Of a stretch of DNA of 5,194 nt, positions 1 through 5,194 are shown piece by piece. The stretch's first letter is position 1. Every line of letters begins with the position of its first letter. A program made the translations under genes and the position numbers. This DNA is from Amphritea sp. (lineage in GTDB: Bacteria; Pseudomonadota; Gammaproteobacteria; Pseudomonadales; Balneatricaceae). A model generated the notes under the pieces. It ran no database searches. It was given only the letters and a program-made list of their open reading frames with translations, and was not told the origin of the DNA. The stretch spans positions 1-5,194 of the forward strand of contig JAGPUU010000127.1 of NCBI GenBank assembly GCA_018067325.1, given 5' to 3'.

Positions 1-300
1 TACTTCCAGTAACCGGGCGTAATCTAGCCCTTGCTGCATTCCTTTGCCGATTTCGTGTTTATTGGCTTTCGCTTCTATCACCGCCAGCGGCATATTGGGC
101 TTGTGATACAGCACGATATCGGCAGATTTTACCGTTTTACGCGCACCGATCTGTCCCCGCACAACCACCTTGCCATCACGCAGTTTCACTTCCTCGCGGA
201 TCTGGGTCATATCATCCCAGCCAGCGTCTATAACGGCAGGACGAATGAACTTGTTGATGATGTCGGTTTCGGTAAGTTTAGATTTGCTAATGCCAGCCAT
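1..300 (-). CDS. hsdR: Type I restriction enzyme R subunit (HsdR), N-terminal 100 residues, cut by window edge
   Basis: Seen: an uninterrupted reverse-strand frame of 100 codons from the ATG at 300-298 to base 1, with no stop. The protein starts [19 protein letters not shown] and contains a PD-(D/E)xK nuclease core: D61, then E76-A-K78 in [11 protein letters not shown], then the Q90-G-L-D-Y94 form of the QxxxY motif typical of type I R subunits. Family knowledge: HsdR is the restriction and ATP-driven translocation subunit of a HsdR2M2S complex; the helicase domains would follow to the left, outside the window. Start choice: GGAAG at 313-309 lies 8 bases upstream of the chosen ATG. An in-frame ATG at 315-313 would add five residues but has no visible ribosome binding site. 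The hsdM and hsdS partners are not in the window. A solitary or broken R gene cannot be excluded, but the visible part is intact. Confidence 0.88.
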   Translation of the reverse strand, partial: MAGISKSKLTETDIINKFIRPAVIDAGWDDMTQIREEVKLRDGKVVVRGQIGARKTVKSADIVLYHKPNMPLAVIEAKANKHEIGKGMQQGLDYARLLEV

Positions 301-438
301 GGCCGAGGCTTCCATGCTTGTATAGTAAGCTATAAGTTTCGCACAGAACTGGCTTGATTAGTATGGGGAAACTGGTCTCTATGGGGGCGCTGAATCGCAT
401 AGATTCTGAAACTCAATTATTAGTTAAATATTGACTGA

Positions 439-478
439 GTAAATAAGCCCCGACACTATGTCGATGCCATTTATTTAC
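439..478. repeat. Nested inverted repeat (hairpin within a hairpin)
   Basis: Outer arms GTAAATAA (439-446) and TTATTTAC (471-478) are perfect 8-bp complements. Inside the 24-base loop lies a second perfect inverted repeat, CGACA (451-455) and TGTCG (459-463), with a 3-base loop. Two nested perfect repeats in 40 bases suggest an RNA structure, a cruciform or a protein site. It lies in non-coding DNA. Which strand, if either, is transcribed cannot be told. Confidence 0.4.
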
Positions 479-526
479 CTTTAACCGAGTCGTTTTTTTC
501 AAACGATCTTCAGAGAGTTTAAAGCG

Positions 527-566
527 GCAGGTTCGAGTTACATCAATACAAGCCTGCTTCTTTTTT
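527..566 (+). terminator. Possible weak rho-independent terminator
   Basis: GCAGGTT (527-533) pairs with AGCCTGC (551-557), giving 7 bp including one G-T wobble and a 17-base loop. A T-rich tail, TTC followed by six T (558-566), comes directly after. The layout fits a rightward terminator, but the loop is large and the stem is short. No gene on the + strand ends just upstream, so it would end either a small RNA beginning near 439 or stray transcription. A small hairpin, TCGTTT (490-495) with AAACGA (501-506), precedes it. Confidence 0.3.
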
Positions 567-750
567 CAAGGATGTGGTTCAATTTTCATTCTGAAACAGC
601 TTAAATCACCCTCTTTTTCCAACACACTCACACTTATAACGTCAATCTCGGCATTAAGACGTAATTACAATTCATTAAGAAAAACGTGGTTTTATTGTGC
701 TACTAACCGGTTATATCGCGGCATAAGTGCCATTAAAATAGCTGAACGGC

Positions 751-778
751 TTGTGGCGGTTAAATTTTGAACTAAAAT
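751..778 (+). promoter_or_regulatory. Possible sigma-70 promoter for the coiled-coil gene
   Basis: TAAAAT at 773-778 matches five of six bases of the -10 consensus. TTGTGG at 751-756, after a 16-base spacer, matches three of six of the -35 consensus. Transcription would start near 785 and leave a leader of about 85 bases. A TATATA at 795-800 is another possible -10 box, but no good -35 sits 16-18 bases before it. This is a by-eye call in AT-rich DNA, where chance matches are frequent. Confidence 0.2.
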
Positions 779-869
779 CAGCAAAATAGATGGATATATA
801 GTGAAAGTTAGTGGGTTTTAGCTCAAAATAGGGCCCAGAAATAACCAGACATCAATAAAGAGACTATAC

Positions 870-1415
870 ATGCCAGATCAGAACGCCATCGCGCGTCTCG
901 AAGCACTAACTGTAGTGGATAAAAAAGCTAGCCAAACTCGTTCTGAACTTGAAAAAGTTAAGAAAGAACTGCGTGAAGCAAATACTGAATTAAAAGTACT
1001 GAAGGGATTAAACCCTGAGCGCTTAAAGAAAAATGTAGCAGAACTCAAAAAGAAAGTAGCCGCTAAAAGCGCTGATTTTGACATACAAAAAAAGGAATTG
1101 GCCGGTTCCCGCAAGTCATTGCGTACAGCCAAGTCTGAATTGACTGCTTCTCATAATGAAACTGATGCTTTTTATGTTAGTTCCTGTAAGCAATGGGAAT
1201 TATTCTTTACAGGCTTTCAGTTCTCCTCTGATAAATCTGATGACGACACTACACGCATACGCTGCTTGGACCGGGAAACGGGTACCAGCGTGATAGCGAA
1301 TGCCGTTGATGGCAATAAAGCTGCTTGGAGTACCGATATCGGTATCCCGGATGAAGTATCTGAAGCTGCCGCAGAGCAAATCATTGAGCTTAAGTTACCT
1401 ACGGCTGCAATCTAA
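870..1415 (+). CDS. Coiled-coil protein of unknown function, 181 residues
   Basis: I do not recognise a family. The ATG has a good ribosome binding site, AAAGAGA at 857-863, 6 bases upstream, and the frame ends in TAA. Residues about 8-95 are rich in K, E, A and L, with leucines at heptad-like spacing (SELEKVKKELREANTELKVL, then RLKKNVAELKKKVAAKSADF), so this part is probably a long alpha-helical coiled coil. A short break, GLNPE (46-50), splits it into two helices. Residues about 98-181 are different: aromatic and mixed (QWELFFTGFQF, then RIRCLDRETGTSVIANAVDG), which suggests a small folded domain with strands, ending in a hydrophobic tail LKLPTAAI. There is no signal peptide or membrane segment, so it is probably cytoplasmic and oligomeric. 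It stands alone: hsdR is divergent to the left and the dehydrogenase operon converges from the right. Real coding is supported by the start site, length and non-random composition. A structural or nucleoid-associated role is only a guess. Confidence 0.8.
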   Translation: MPDQNAIARLEALTVVDKKASQTRSELEKVKKELREANTELKVLKGLNPERLKKNVAELKKKVAAKSADFDIQKKELAGSRKSLRTAKSELTASHNETDAFYVSSCKQWELFFTGFQFSSDKSDDDTTRIRCLDRETGTSVIANAVDGNKAAWSTDIGIPDEVSEAAAEQIIELKLPTAAI

Positions 1416-1429
1416 AGCTTTAATAGATT

Positions 1430-1457
1430 CCCATCATAGCGGTTTCGCTATGATGGG
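1430..1457 (+). terminator. Perfect 12-bp hairpin after the coiled-coil gene
   Basis: CCCATCATAGCG (1430-1441) and CGCTATGATGGG (1446-1457) are perfect complements with a GTTT loop, beginning 14 bases after the stop codon. The stem is strong enough to end or protect the mRNA 3' end. It is followed by CGGCCC rather than a T run, so it is not a classic intrinsic terminator. It may act as a 3' stabiliser, a factor-dependent terminator or a dispersed palindromic repeat. Confidence 0.5.
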
Positions 1458-1898
1458 CGGCCCAGGATAATCTAGGGCCGGTCGTTAATATGAATTTTCT
1501 TGCTTAAATTCAGATGTTTTACAGTGCAATGAGTAGATGCCGATAAATGGTACTGTCTGCTCTTTTTCGCGTGCCTGCTAATTGATAGTGTATTCATCAG
1601 CGTCATAGGGCTGCGCTGTACCGATGCTACAAGTTGTAATGACTTCACTTCAAACTTACCTTTCCTCTCCCCCACGATATTGTCACTTGTAAAACCGTTT
1701 TAAGGCCAGGTAACTTCTCTACTGCCTGATGACTCATACTCACTTTAGAACTCCTGAGCTCTTAGAGTTCCTGAACCTTAGCGGACTTACTTCTCTCTAA
1801 GCATGCTCATTAAAGCGTAACCAAGGTTGTAAAATTATTGTAGCGAATGACAGAAGCATCGCGATAACAGAGGTGGTCATTGACTCTATGTTTTATCC
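1458..1898. other. Intergenic stretch with no convincing gene
   Basis: About 440 bases between two convergent transcription units. The longest reverse-strand frame (1675-1472, 67 codons) has a composition unlike a real protein and no plausible ribosome binding site, so it is not called. On the reverse strand AGGAG (1755-1751) lies 7 bases before a GTG at 1743-1741 that opens a 32-codon frame ending at 1645; this is noted as a weak small-ORF candidate only. A 6-bp inverted repeat, GAACTC (1748-1753) and GAGTTC (1765-1770), overlaps that site. No tRNA or IS end is visible. Confidence 0.5.
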
Positions 1899-1901
1899 AA
1901 A

Positions 1902-1929
1902 AAAAAAGAGACCTGCAGGTCTCTTTTTT
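1902..1929 (-). terminator. Strong rho-independent terminator of the dehydrogenase-ridA operon, probably bidirectional
   Basis: A 28-base perfect palindrome. The GC-containing core GAGACCTGCAGGTCTC (1908-1923) is flanked by A on the left (1899-1907, of which 1902-1907 pair) and six T on the right (1924-1929). Read leftwards it forms a stable stem followed by nine U residues, starting 21 bases after the ridA stop codon. Read rightwards it has a six-U tail, so it can also stop transcription coming from the coiled-coil gene. Confidence 0.92.
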
Positions 1930-1949
1930 AGTCTTACTATTCTGGATAA

Positions 1950-2297
1950 TTACTGAGCAGCAATAACCGACAATTCAACCAATACATTTGGACGGGCCAT
2001 GTGGGCTTCAACACAGGCACGGGCTGGTTTTGGCTTATCTGCAACCCAGGCATCCCATACTTCATTCATGGCAGCGAAATCTTTCATATCACGTACATAA
2101 ATGGTGACGGACAAGATGTTGTCAGTTGATGAGCCCGCTTCAATCAGCAGGCCTTCAACTTGCTCTAGGCAACGGCGAGTCTGCTCTGCTGTGTCCCACT
2201 CATCTGCACTAGCGGTCTGGCCGCACAGATAGATAGTACCGTTATGTTTTACTATTTTACTCATGCGGTCGTTTGAACCGATACGTTCAATTGTCAT
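1950..2297 (-). CDS. RidA/YjgF-family imine/enamine deaminase, YoaB-like
   Basis: 115 residues, the usual length for this family. Start MTIERIG is preceded by AAGAGAGA (2311-2304) with a 6-base gap. Family signatures: GTIYLCGQ (20-27), [19 protein letters not shown] (67-85) and the C-terminal ARACVE (92-97). R93, C95 and E108 line up with E. coli RidA R105, C107 and E120, so the carboxylate-binding arginine needed for imine hydrolysis is present. The positions of RidA Y17 and S30 are instead M12 and C25, and the overall pattern is closer to E. coli YoaB than to RidA itself. Members hydrolyse reactive imines or enamines, such as 2-aminoacrylate, to keto acids and ammonia, usually as small cytoplasmic trimers. 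Here it is the last gene of an operon of amine-oxidising flavoproteins, and the inferred role is hydrolysis or detoxification of their imine product. P. aeruginosa DguA-DguB is a known case of such a pairing. Family call firm; substrate unknown. Confidence 0.93.
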   Translation of the reverse strand: MTIERIGSNDRMSKIVKHNGTIYLCGQTASADEWDTAEQTRRCLEQVEGLLIEAGSSTDNILSVTIYVRDMKDFAAMNEVWDAWVADKPKPARACVEAHMARPNVLVELSVIAAQ

Positions 2298-2368
2298 TGT
2301 TGATCTCTCTTAATGAATTCAGCTTTTAAAATGTTAGTACTGGCATAGCGGGGATAGATTGCTATGGA
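2298..2368 (-). other. 71-base gap before ridA with a small hairpin
   Basis: This is the only non-overlapping junction seen in the operon. CATAGC (2344-2349) and GCTATG (2361-2366) form a 6-bp inverted repeat directly after the oxidoreductase stop codon, with no T run. It could be an mRNA processing or stabilising hairpin that lets ridA be expressed at a different level from the dehydrogenase subunits. The ridA ribosome binding site, AAGAGAGA, is at 2311-2304. No clear separate promoter is visible. Confidence 0.35.
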
Positions 2369-3493
2369 TTAAAGAACTTTACGTTCATAACGATTAACCC
2401 GAAACGGCTCCAAATCGAAGCGACTCTCGCCTTCAGTGATCAGATCTGCCAAGACCTCACCAATCACAGGCCCCAGCTGAAAACCGTGGGCTGAGAATGC
2501 AAAGGCATGGTAAGCCTTATCAGCGCGGATACTCTTGCCGATCACCGGGAGGTTATCCGGCATATAGGCTTCCAAGCCGGACCACATCCGGTTAATGCAG
2601 GCGGTTTTCATAATCGGGAAGAACTCGATTGCATGGTGCGCGCCACTGGCTAATAAACTGTAATCCAGGCGGGTGGTGTTATTTGCCCGATCGGCAAAAC
2701 CTTTAGCACCCCCGCCGATCAGGACCGTGCCATTTTCAAATTGTTTAAACGACAGTGGTCGGCTTACCGCGCCTACCACTGGTGTAGCAAAGTGAGGCAT
2801 CCGCGCAGTGATCATCAGCATTGGCGCGCTGTAGGACATCGGTACGTTATCACCGATCATCACTGAAATAAGGTCTGCCCAAGCGCCGGCACAGTTAACC
2901 AGGTGTTCTGCTTGGTACTTCTGGGTTTCAGTTGCGACTAACCAGCTATCCCCTACTTTACGGATACTCTGTACCTGCTCACCCTCACAGAATATCGCCC
3001 CTATTCTTTCGGCGGCAATACGGAACGCCTGGGTTGAATGGAACGGAATAGCATAACCGTCCTGCTCTGATACGACACCACCGATACAATGCTGTGCCAC
3101 ATGGGGCAGACGCTCGCGTAGCTCATGTTGATCTAGCATCACTTCATGAAAATAGCCTAGCTCATGCATCTGTTGTTCACGGCTACGTAGAGTCTCCATA
3201 TCGGTTTCATCGGCGGCGATATTGATCAGTGAGCGAGCTCGAAAACCGGTATCGGCATCCAACTCATCATCCAGTTGCTGCCATCTCTCCATAGCTGTCT
3301 TACTTAACTCAACCTCAGCAAGATTGCGCCCTAGCAGACGAACACCACCGGCATTTACACCCGAGGCGTGGCGCGACACGGTATCCTTTTCGAGCACCCT
3401 GACCGACACTCCCCGCTTCGCCAGATGATAAGCCGTTGAGGAGCCTTGTATGCCTCCACCAATAACCAGCACTTCACTTTTGTGTGTTGTCAT
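2369..3493 (-). CDS. FAD-dependent DAO-family oxidoreductase, catalytic subunit of a heteromeric amine/amino-acid dehydrogenase (HcnC / opine oxidase B type)
   Basis: 374 residues, normal for the family. The N-terminal Rossmann fold has VLVIGGGIQGSSTAYHLAKR (8-27) with G12-x-G14-x-x-G17, and E35 in VRVLEKD to hold the FAD ribose. The FAD-domain motif NCAGAWADLI is at 200-209. The C-terminal DAO signature is GLEAYMPDNLPVIG (306-319), followed by AFSAHGFQLGPVIGEVLADL (332-351), which contacts the flavin. No signal peptide or membrane segment is seen. In related complexes (HCN synthase HcnC, octopine/nopaline oxidase B subunits, D-hydroxyproline dehydrogenase) this subunit oxidises the C-N bond of the substrate. 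The ATG overlaps the stop of the upstream subunit gene as ATGA, and AGGAG lies 8 bases upstream inside that gene, which fits coupled translation. The RidA partner downstream suggests that an imine is released. The substrate cannot be assigned: glycine, an opine, a D-amino acid or a hydroxyproline-like compound are all possible. Confidence 0.9.
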   Translation of the reverse strand: MTTHKSEVLVIGGGIQGSSTAYHLAKRGVSVRVLEKDTVSRHASGVNAGGVRLLGRNLAEVELSKTAMERWQQLDDELDADTGFRARSLINIAADETDMETLRSREQQMHELGYFHEVMLDQHELRERLPHVAQHCIGGVVSEQDGYAIPFHSTQAFRIAAERIGAIFCEGEQVQSIRKVGDSWLVATETQKYQAEHLVNCAGAWADLISVMIGDNVPMSYSAPMLMITARMPHFATPVVGAVSRPLSFKQFENGTVLIGGGAKGFADRANNTTRLDYSLLASGAHHAIEFFPIMKTACINRMWSGLEAYMPDNLPVIGKSIRADKAYHAFAFSAHGFQLGPVIGEVLADLITEGESRFDLEPFRVNRYERKVL

Positions 3494-4983
3494 TGTGCTA
3501 GCTCCTGTTCTTTATTTGCTTCAACATCGGAGTCTGATGTTCCGGAAGAGGCTCTATCGACAGTAGATACAGGTGTTAGGTTGGTAAAACGACTGAGTTC
3601 CTGCAACGTTACCAGGCGCATAGGTGATCGCAGACGGTAATAGCCCACATCGGCGACGGGCTCGTTACGCCACTCGGCCAGTAGTTCACTGACGGTATGA
3701 CCGCACATCCGCCCCTGACAAGGGCCCATTCCACAACGGGTCTGACTCTTCAGTTGATTGGGTTCACGACCCCCTAGAGCAAAACCTTGTTTAAGATCCT
3801 TGACCGTCCGTTCTTCACAACGGCACACCACGGTTTGGTCATTCGTCGGCTTACGGTGCTGGTCCAAAGGTCGGTACAGGCGATCGATAAAACGCCGGAA
3901 ATGTTGCTGCTTACGCATAAAGCGCAGATCAGCAGCAGCTTCATGGTCAGCTTGCTGTTCGGTGATTAGCCCGATATTGACCAGTTGACGTAGCGCACAG
4001 ATACGCCCCATAGCGGCGGCAGATTCGGCTCCTACAATACCACTGGAATCACCCGCTACCGCAATAACGCCCTGTGAACTCTGCCCCCAGTTGTCGGTCT
4101 CTGGCGTCCAGCATAACTGCTGCTCACACCAGGTGTGCTTCAGGCCCAGTGCCTGTGTCATATTCAGGTTGGGAATGACCCCCTGATGCAAAAAAACGTG
4201 CTCGGTAACTATTTCATGTTTGCTGCCGGAGATGCTAAAAGACAAGCTTTTGCATGCATCCTCACCTTGTACTTCAAGGCCTTCGGCAAAGCGATACACT
4301 TTGGTATCTGACTTTCGAATTTCGTTCATCAGCCCCAGACCTTTAATCAACATTCCCGGCGCACTCATCGCGCCTGTGATTTCGGACATAGAACTGAGAT
4401 AGTTTTGTTTTGGGGTGGTGTCCACCAGCGCTTTGACCTTAACCCCTAAGCGCAGGTACTGAGCCACAATCAGGTACAACAACGGGCCTGTACCGGCAAA
4501 CACTGCACCGTCACGTACCAGGCCGTCGGATTTAAGCATCACCTGAGCACTACCCGCAGACATTACACCAGGCAAGTGCCAACCCGGAATCGGGAACGGA
4601 CGCTCCATAGCACCGGTTGCAACAATAATCTGTCGCGCTGTCAGCCGTTGAGTCTCACCTTCTAATGAAAATAGTAATTCGCCGTTGTCACCCGCATGCC
4701 AAACATTAACACTGCTAATATGTTCAGCAGAGCAACGCTTAAAGGCGGCTGTAATTTCACTTCCCTTAAGATAATCTGCCCCTAATACGGCAGGTTTAGC
4801 CAAAGGGCTGGCATCTACATTACGGTAAATTTGACCACCGCTGCGGGGCTTATCATCAAGAACGACAACGCGAGCGCCAGCTTTTGTTGCAGTAATTGCG
4901 GCCGACATGCCTGCCGGGCCAGCACCAATAATGGCGATGTCATAACTATTATTAAAGGAAGGAGTGGCAATATTATTAATCAT
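3490..4983 (-). CDS. FAD/NAD(P)-type flavoprotein subunit with C-terminal [2Fe-2S] domain (HcnB / opine oxidase A type)
   Basis: 497 residues from the chosen start MINNIATP. Rossmann FAD site DIAIIGAGPAGMSAAITATK with G20-x-G22-x-x-G25; ATGAMERPFPIPGW begins at 122; a second dinucleotide site includes FAGTGPLLYL (G164, G166); the flavin-binding GD is at 311-312 in VAVAGDSSGIVGAE-type context. The C-terminal part carries VVCRCEERTV and RCGMGPCQGRMC: C387, C389, C417 and C422 (with C427 nearby) form a BFD-like [2Fe-2S] site, as in HcnB and opine oxidase A subunits. It should sit between the catalytic DAO subunit and the small Fe-S subunit and relay electrons towards the respiratory chain. Start choice: GGAGG at 4993-4989 lies 5 bases before this ATG, while an in-frame ATG at 4998, five codons earlier, has no ribosome binding site. 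The start overlaps the upstream stop by 8 bases. Oddity: a Ser/Asp/Glu-rich tail of about 25 residues at the C terminus. Confidence 0.9.
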   Translation of the reverse strand: MINNIATPSFNNSYDIAIIGAGPAGMSAAITATKAGARVVVLDDKPRSGGQIYRNVDASPLAKPAVLGADYLKGSEITAAFKRCSAEHISSVNVWHAGDNGELLFSLEGETQRLTARQIIVATGAMERPFPIPGWHLPGVMSAGSAQVMLKSDGLVRDGAVFAGTGPLLYLIVAQYLRLGVKVKALVDTTPKQNYLSSMSEITGAMSAPGMLIKGLGLMNEIRKSDTKVYRFAEGLEVQGEDACKSLSFSISGSKHEIVTEHVFLHQGVIPNLNMTQALGLKHTWCEQQLCWTPETDNWGQSSQGVIAVAGDSSGIVGAESAAAMGRICALRQLVNIGLITEQQADHEAAADLRFMRKQQHFRRFIDRLYRPLDQHRKPTNDQTVVCRCEERTVKDLKQGFALGGREPNQLKSQTRCGMGPCQGRMCGHTVSELLAEWRNEPVADVGYYRLRSPMRLVTLQELSRFTNLTPVSTVDRASSGTSDSDVEANKEQELAQ

Positions 4984-5194
4984 GATTACCTCCAACATTT
5001 TTAGCCAACGTTGATACGGAATCAGAAGGATTTAGCAAAGAAGTTTGTTCGGTAATCTCTTGAAAGCGAACATCCATGCCCTCTTTTACTTCAAAAAGGC
5101 AGGCTTGTTGGTTTGGCATCCCGTTAATTTCGATCATACATTCAAAACATACTCCCATTGCGCAGTATGCCGAACGAGCTTTAAGGGTCACTGG
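4976..5194 (-). CDS. Small [2Fe-2S] ferredoxin-like subunit (HcnA type), 5' end outside window
   Basis: 72 C-terminal residues are visible; the frame is open to the window edge, so the true start lies beyond 5194. The first codon in view is CCA, and the GTG at 5191-5189 is almost certainly internal because the Fe-S motif follows at once. The motif AYCAMGVCFECMIEINGMPN with a further Cys in QQACLF gives C-x4-C-x2-C-x12-C, the plant-type [2Fe-2S] pattern. It matches HcnA and the small subunits of opine oxidases and D-hydroxyproline dehydrogenases, which are usually about 90-110 residues, so only about 20-40 residues should be missing. Its inferred role is to carry electrons between the flavoprotein subunits and the respiratory chain. 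The end reads GGNHD then TAA. The last bases contain both the ribosome binding site (in the codons for GG) and the ATG of the next gene, a sign of coupled translation. Confidence 0.9.
   Translation of the reverse strand, partial: PVTLKARSAYCAMGVCFECMIEINGMPNQQACLFEVKEGMDVRFQEITEQTSLLNPSDSVSTLAKNVGGNHD
4989..4993 (-). promoter_or_regulatory. Ribosome binding site that sets the flavoprotein subunit start
   Basis: GGAGG, read leftwards, lies inside the end of the [2Fe-2S] gene and 5 bases before the ATG at 4983-4981. It supports that ATG over the in-frame ATG at 4998, which is upstream of this site and has no purine-rich sequence of its own. Confidence 0.75.

Larger units (their letters stand above)
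301..869. other. AT-rich intergenic region between divergent hsdR and coiled-coil gene
   Basis: This stretch of about 570 bases holds no convincing coding region on either strand. It must contain the promoters of both divergent genes. Just upstream of hsdR there is a small inverted repeat, TATAG (321-325) and CTATA (330-334), separated by 4 bases; it overlaps -10-like sequences for leftward transcription and could be an operator, but no good -35 box is visible. Bases 439-566 hold three successive inverted repeats, described separately. The rest is low-complexity AT-rich sequence with no tRNA or IS end that I can recognise. Confidence 0.6.

Noticed and set aside
31..357. Rightward 108-codon open frame
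   Set aside because: Antisense shadow of hsdR, whose reverse-strand frame has clear nuclease motifs and an intact start.
527..557. tRNA remnant or attachment site suggested by GGTTCGAGT
   Set aside because: Only the T-loop-like word is present; there is no acceptor stem, anticodon arm or CCA end around it.
878..1132. Leftward 84-codon open frame
   Set aside because: Antisense to the coiled-coil gene; its Ser/Phe-rich composition is what the complement of Lys/Glu-rich codons gives.
1472..1675. Leftward 67-codon open frame in the convergent gap
   Set aside because: No recognisable motif, odd His/Ser/Lys composition and no plausible ribosome binding site at its ATG.
3222..4402. Several rightward open frames of 60-76 codons (3222-3428, 3446-3640, 3758-3988, 3787-3969, 4220-4402)
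   Set aside because: All lie antisense within the two flavoprotein genes and have shadow-like Arg/Ser/Cys-rich composition.
4984..4998. Earlier ATG (4998) as start of the flavoprotein subunit
   Set aside because: No ribosome binding site before it, while GGAGG lies 5 bases before the ATG at 4983.
3490..5194. Naming the operon hcnABC (hydrogen cyanide synthase)
   Set aside because: Gene order and domains fit, but opine oxidases and D-hydroxyproline dehydrogenases share them, and the RidA gene points to another amine substrate. The evidence does not single out HCN.

Overview
The window looks like chromosomal DNA of a gammaproteobacterium, probably marine and perhaps of the Oceanospirillales type. 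I infer this from protein style, moderate GC and AT-rich spacers; nothing here proves the taxon. No RNA gene, CRISPR array or intact insertion sequence was found.

Left part (1-869). The left edge holds the first 100 codons of a type I restriction enzyme R subunit (HsdR), read leftwards and cut by the window edge. Next come about 570 AT-rich bases without a gene. This spacer contains a compact cluster of inverted repeats (439-566) ending in a T-rich run, which could be a small structured RNA or a leftover terminator.

Middle part (870-1949). A single rightward gene encodes a 181-residue protein with a long, lysine/glutamate-rich coiled coil and no recognisable family. It is followed by a perfect 12-bp hairpin and then by about 440 bases with no convincing gene. 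A strong, symmetric, probably bidirectional terminator at 1902-1929 separates this gene from the leftward operon.

Right part (1950-5194). A tightly packed leftward operon encodes, in transcription order: a small [2Fe-2S] protein (5' end outside the window), an FAD/NAD-type flavoprotein with a C-terminal Cys-rich Fe-S domain, a DAO-type FAD oxidoreductase, and a RidA-family imine/enamine deaminase. The first three have the composition and gene order of the HcnABC / opine oxidase / D-hydroxyproline dehydrogenase superfamily of membrane-linked dehydrogenases. The first two gene junctions overlap by 8 and 4 bases, which suggests coupled translation of a fixed-ratio complex. RidA follows after 71 bases and is closed by the terminator.

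The simplest reading is that the trimer oxidises an amino acid or other amine to an imine, passes electrons through flavin and Fe-S centres towards the respiratory chain, and RidA hydrolyses the reactive imine to a keto acid and ammonia. The substrate cannot be read from this sequence. The genes that would indicate it (transporter, regulator, downstream enzyme) probably lie beyond the right edge.
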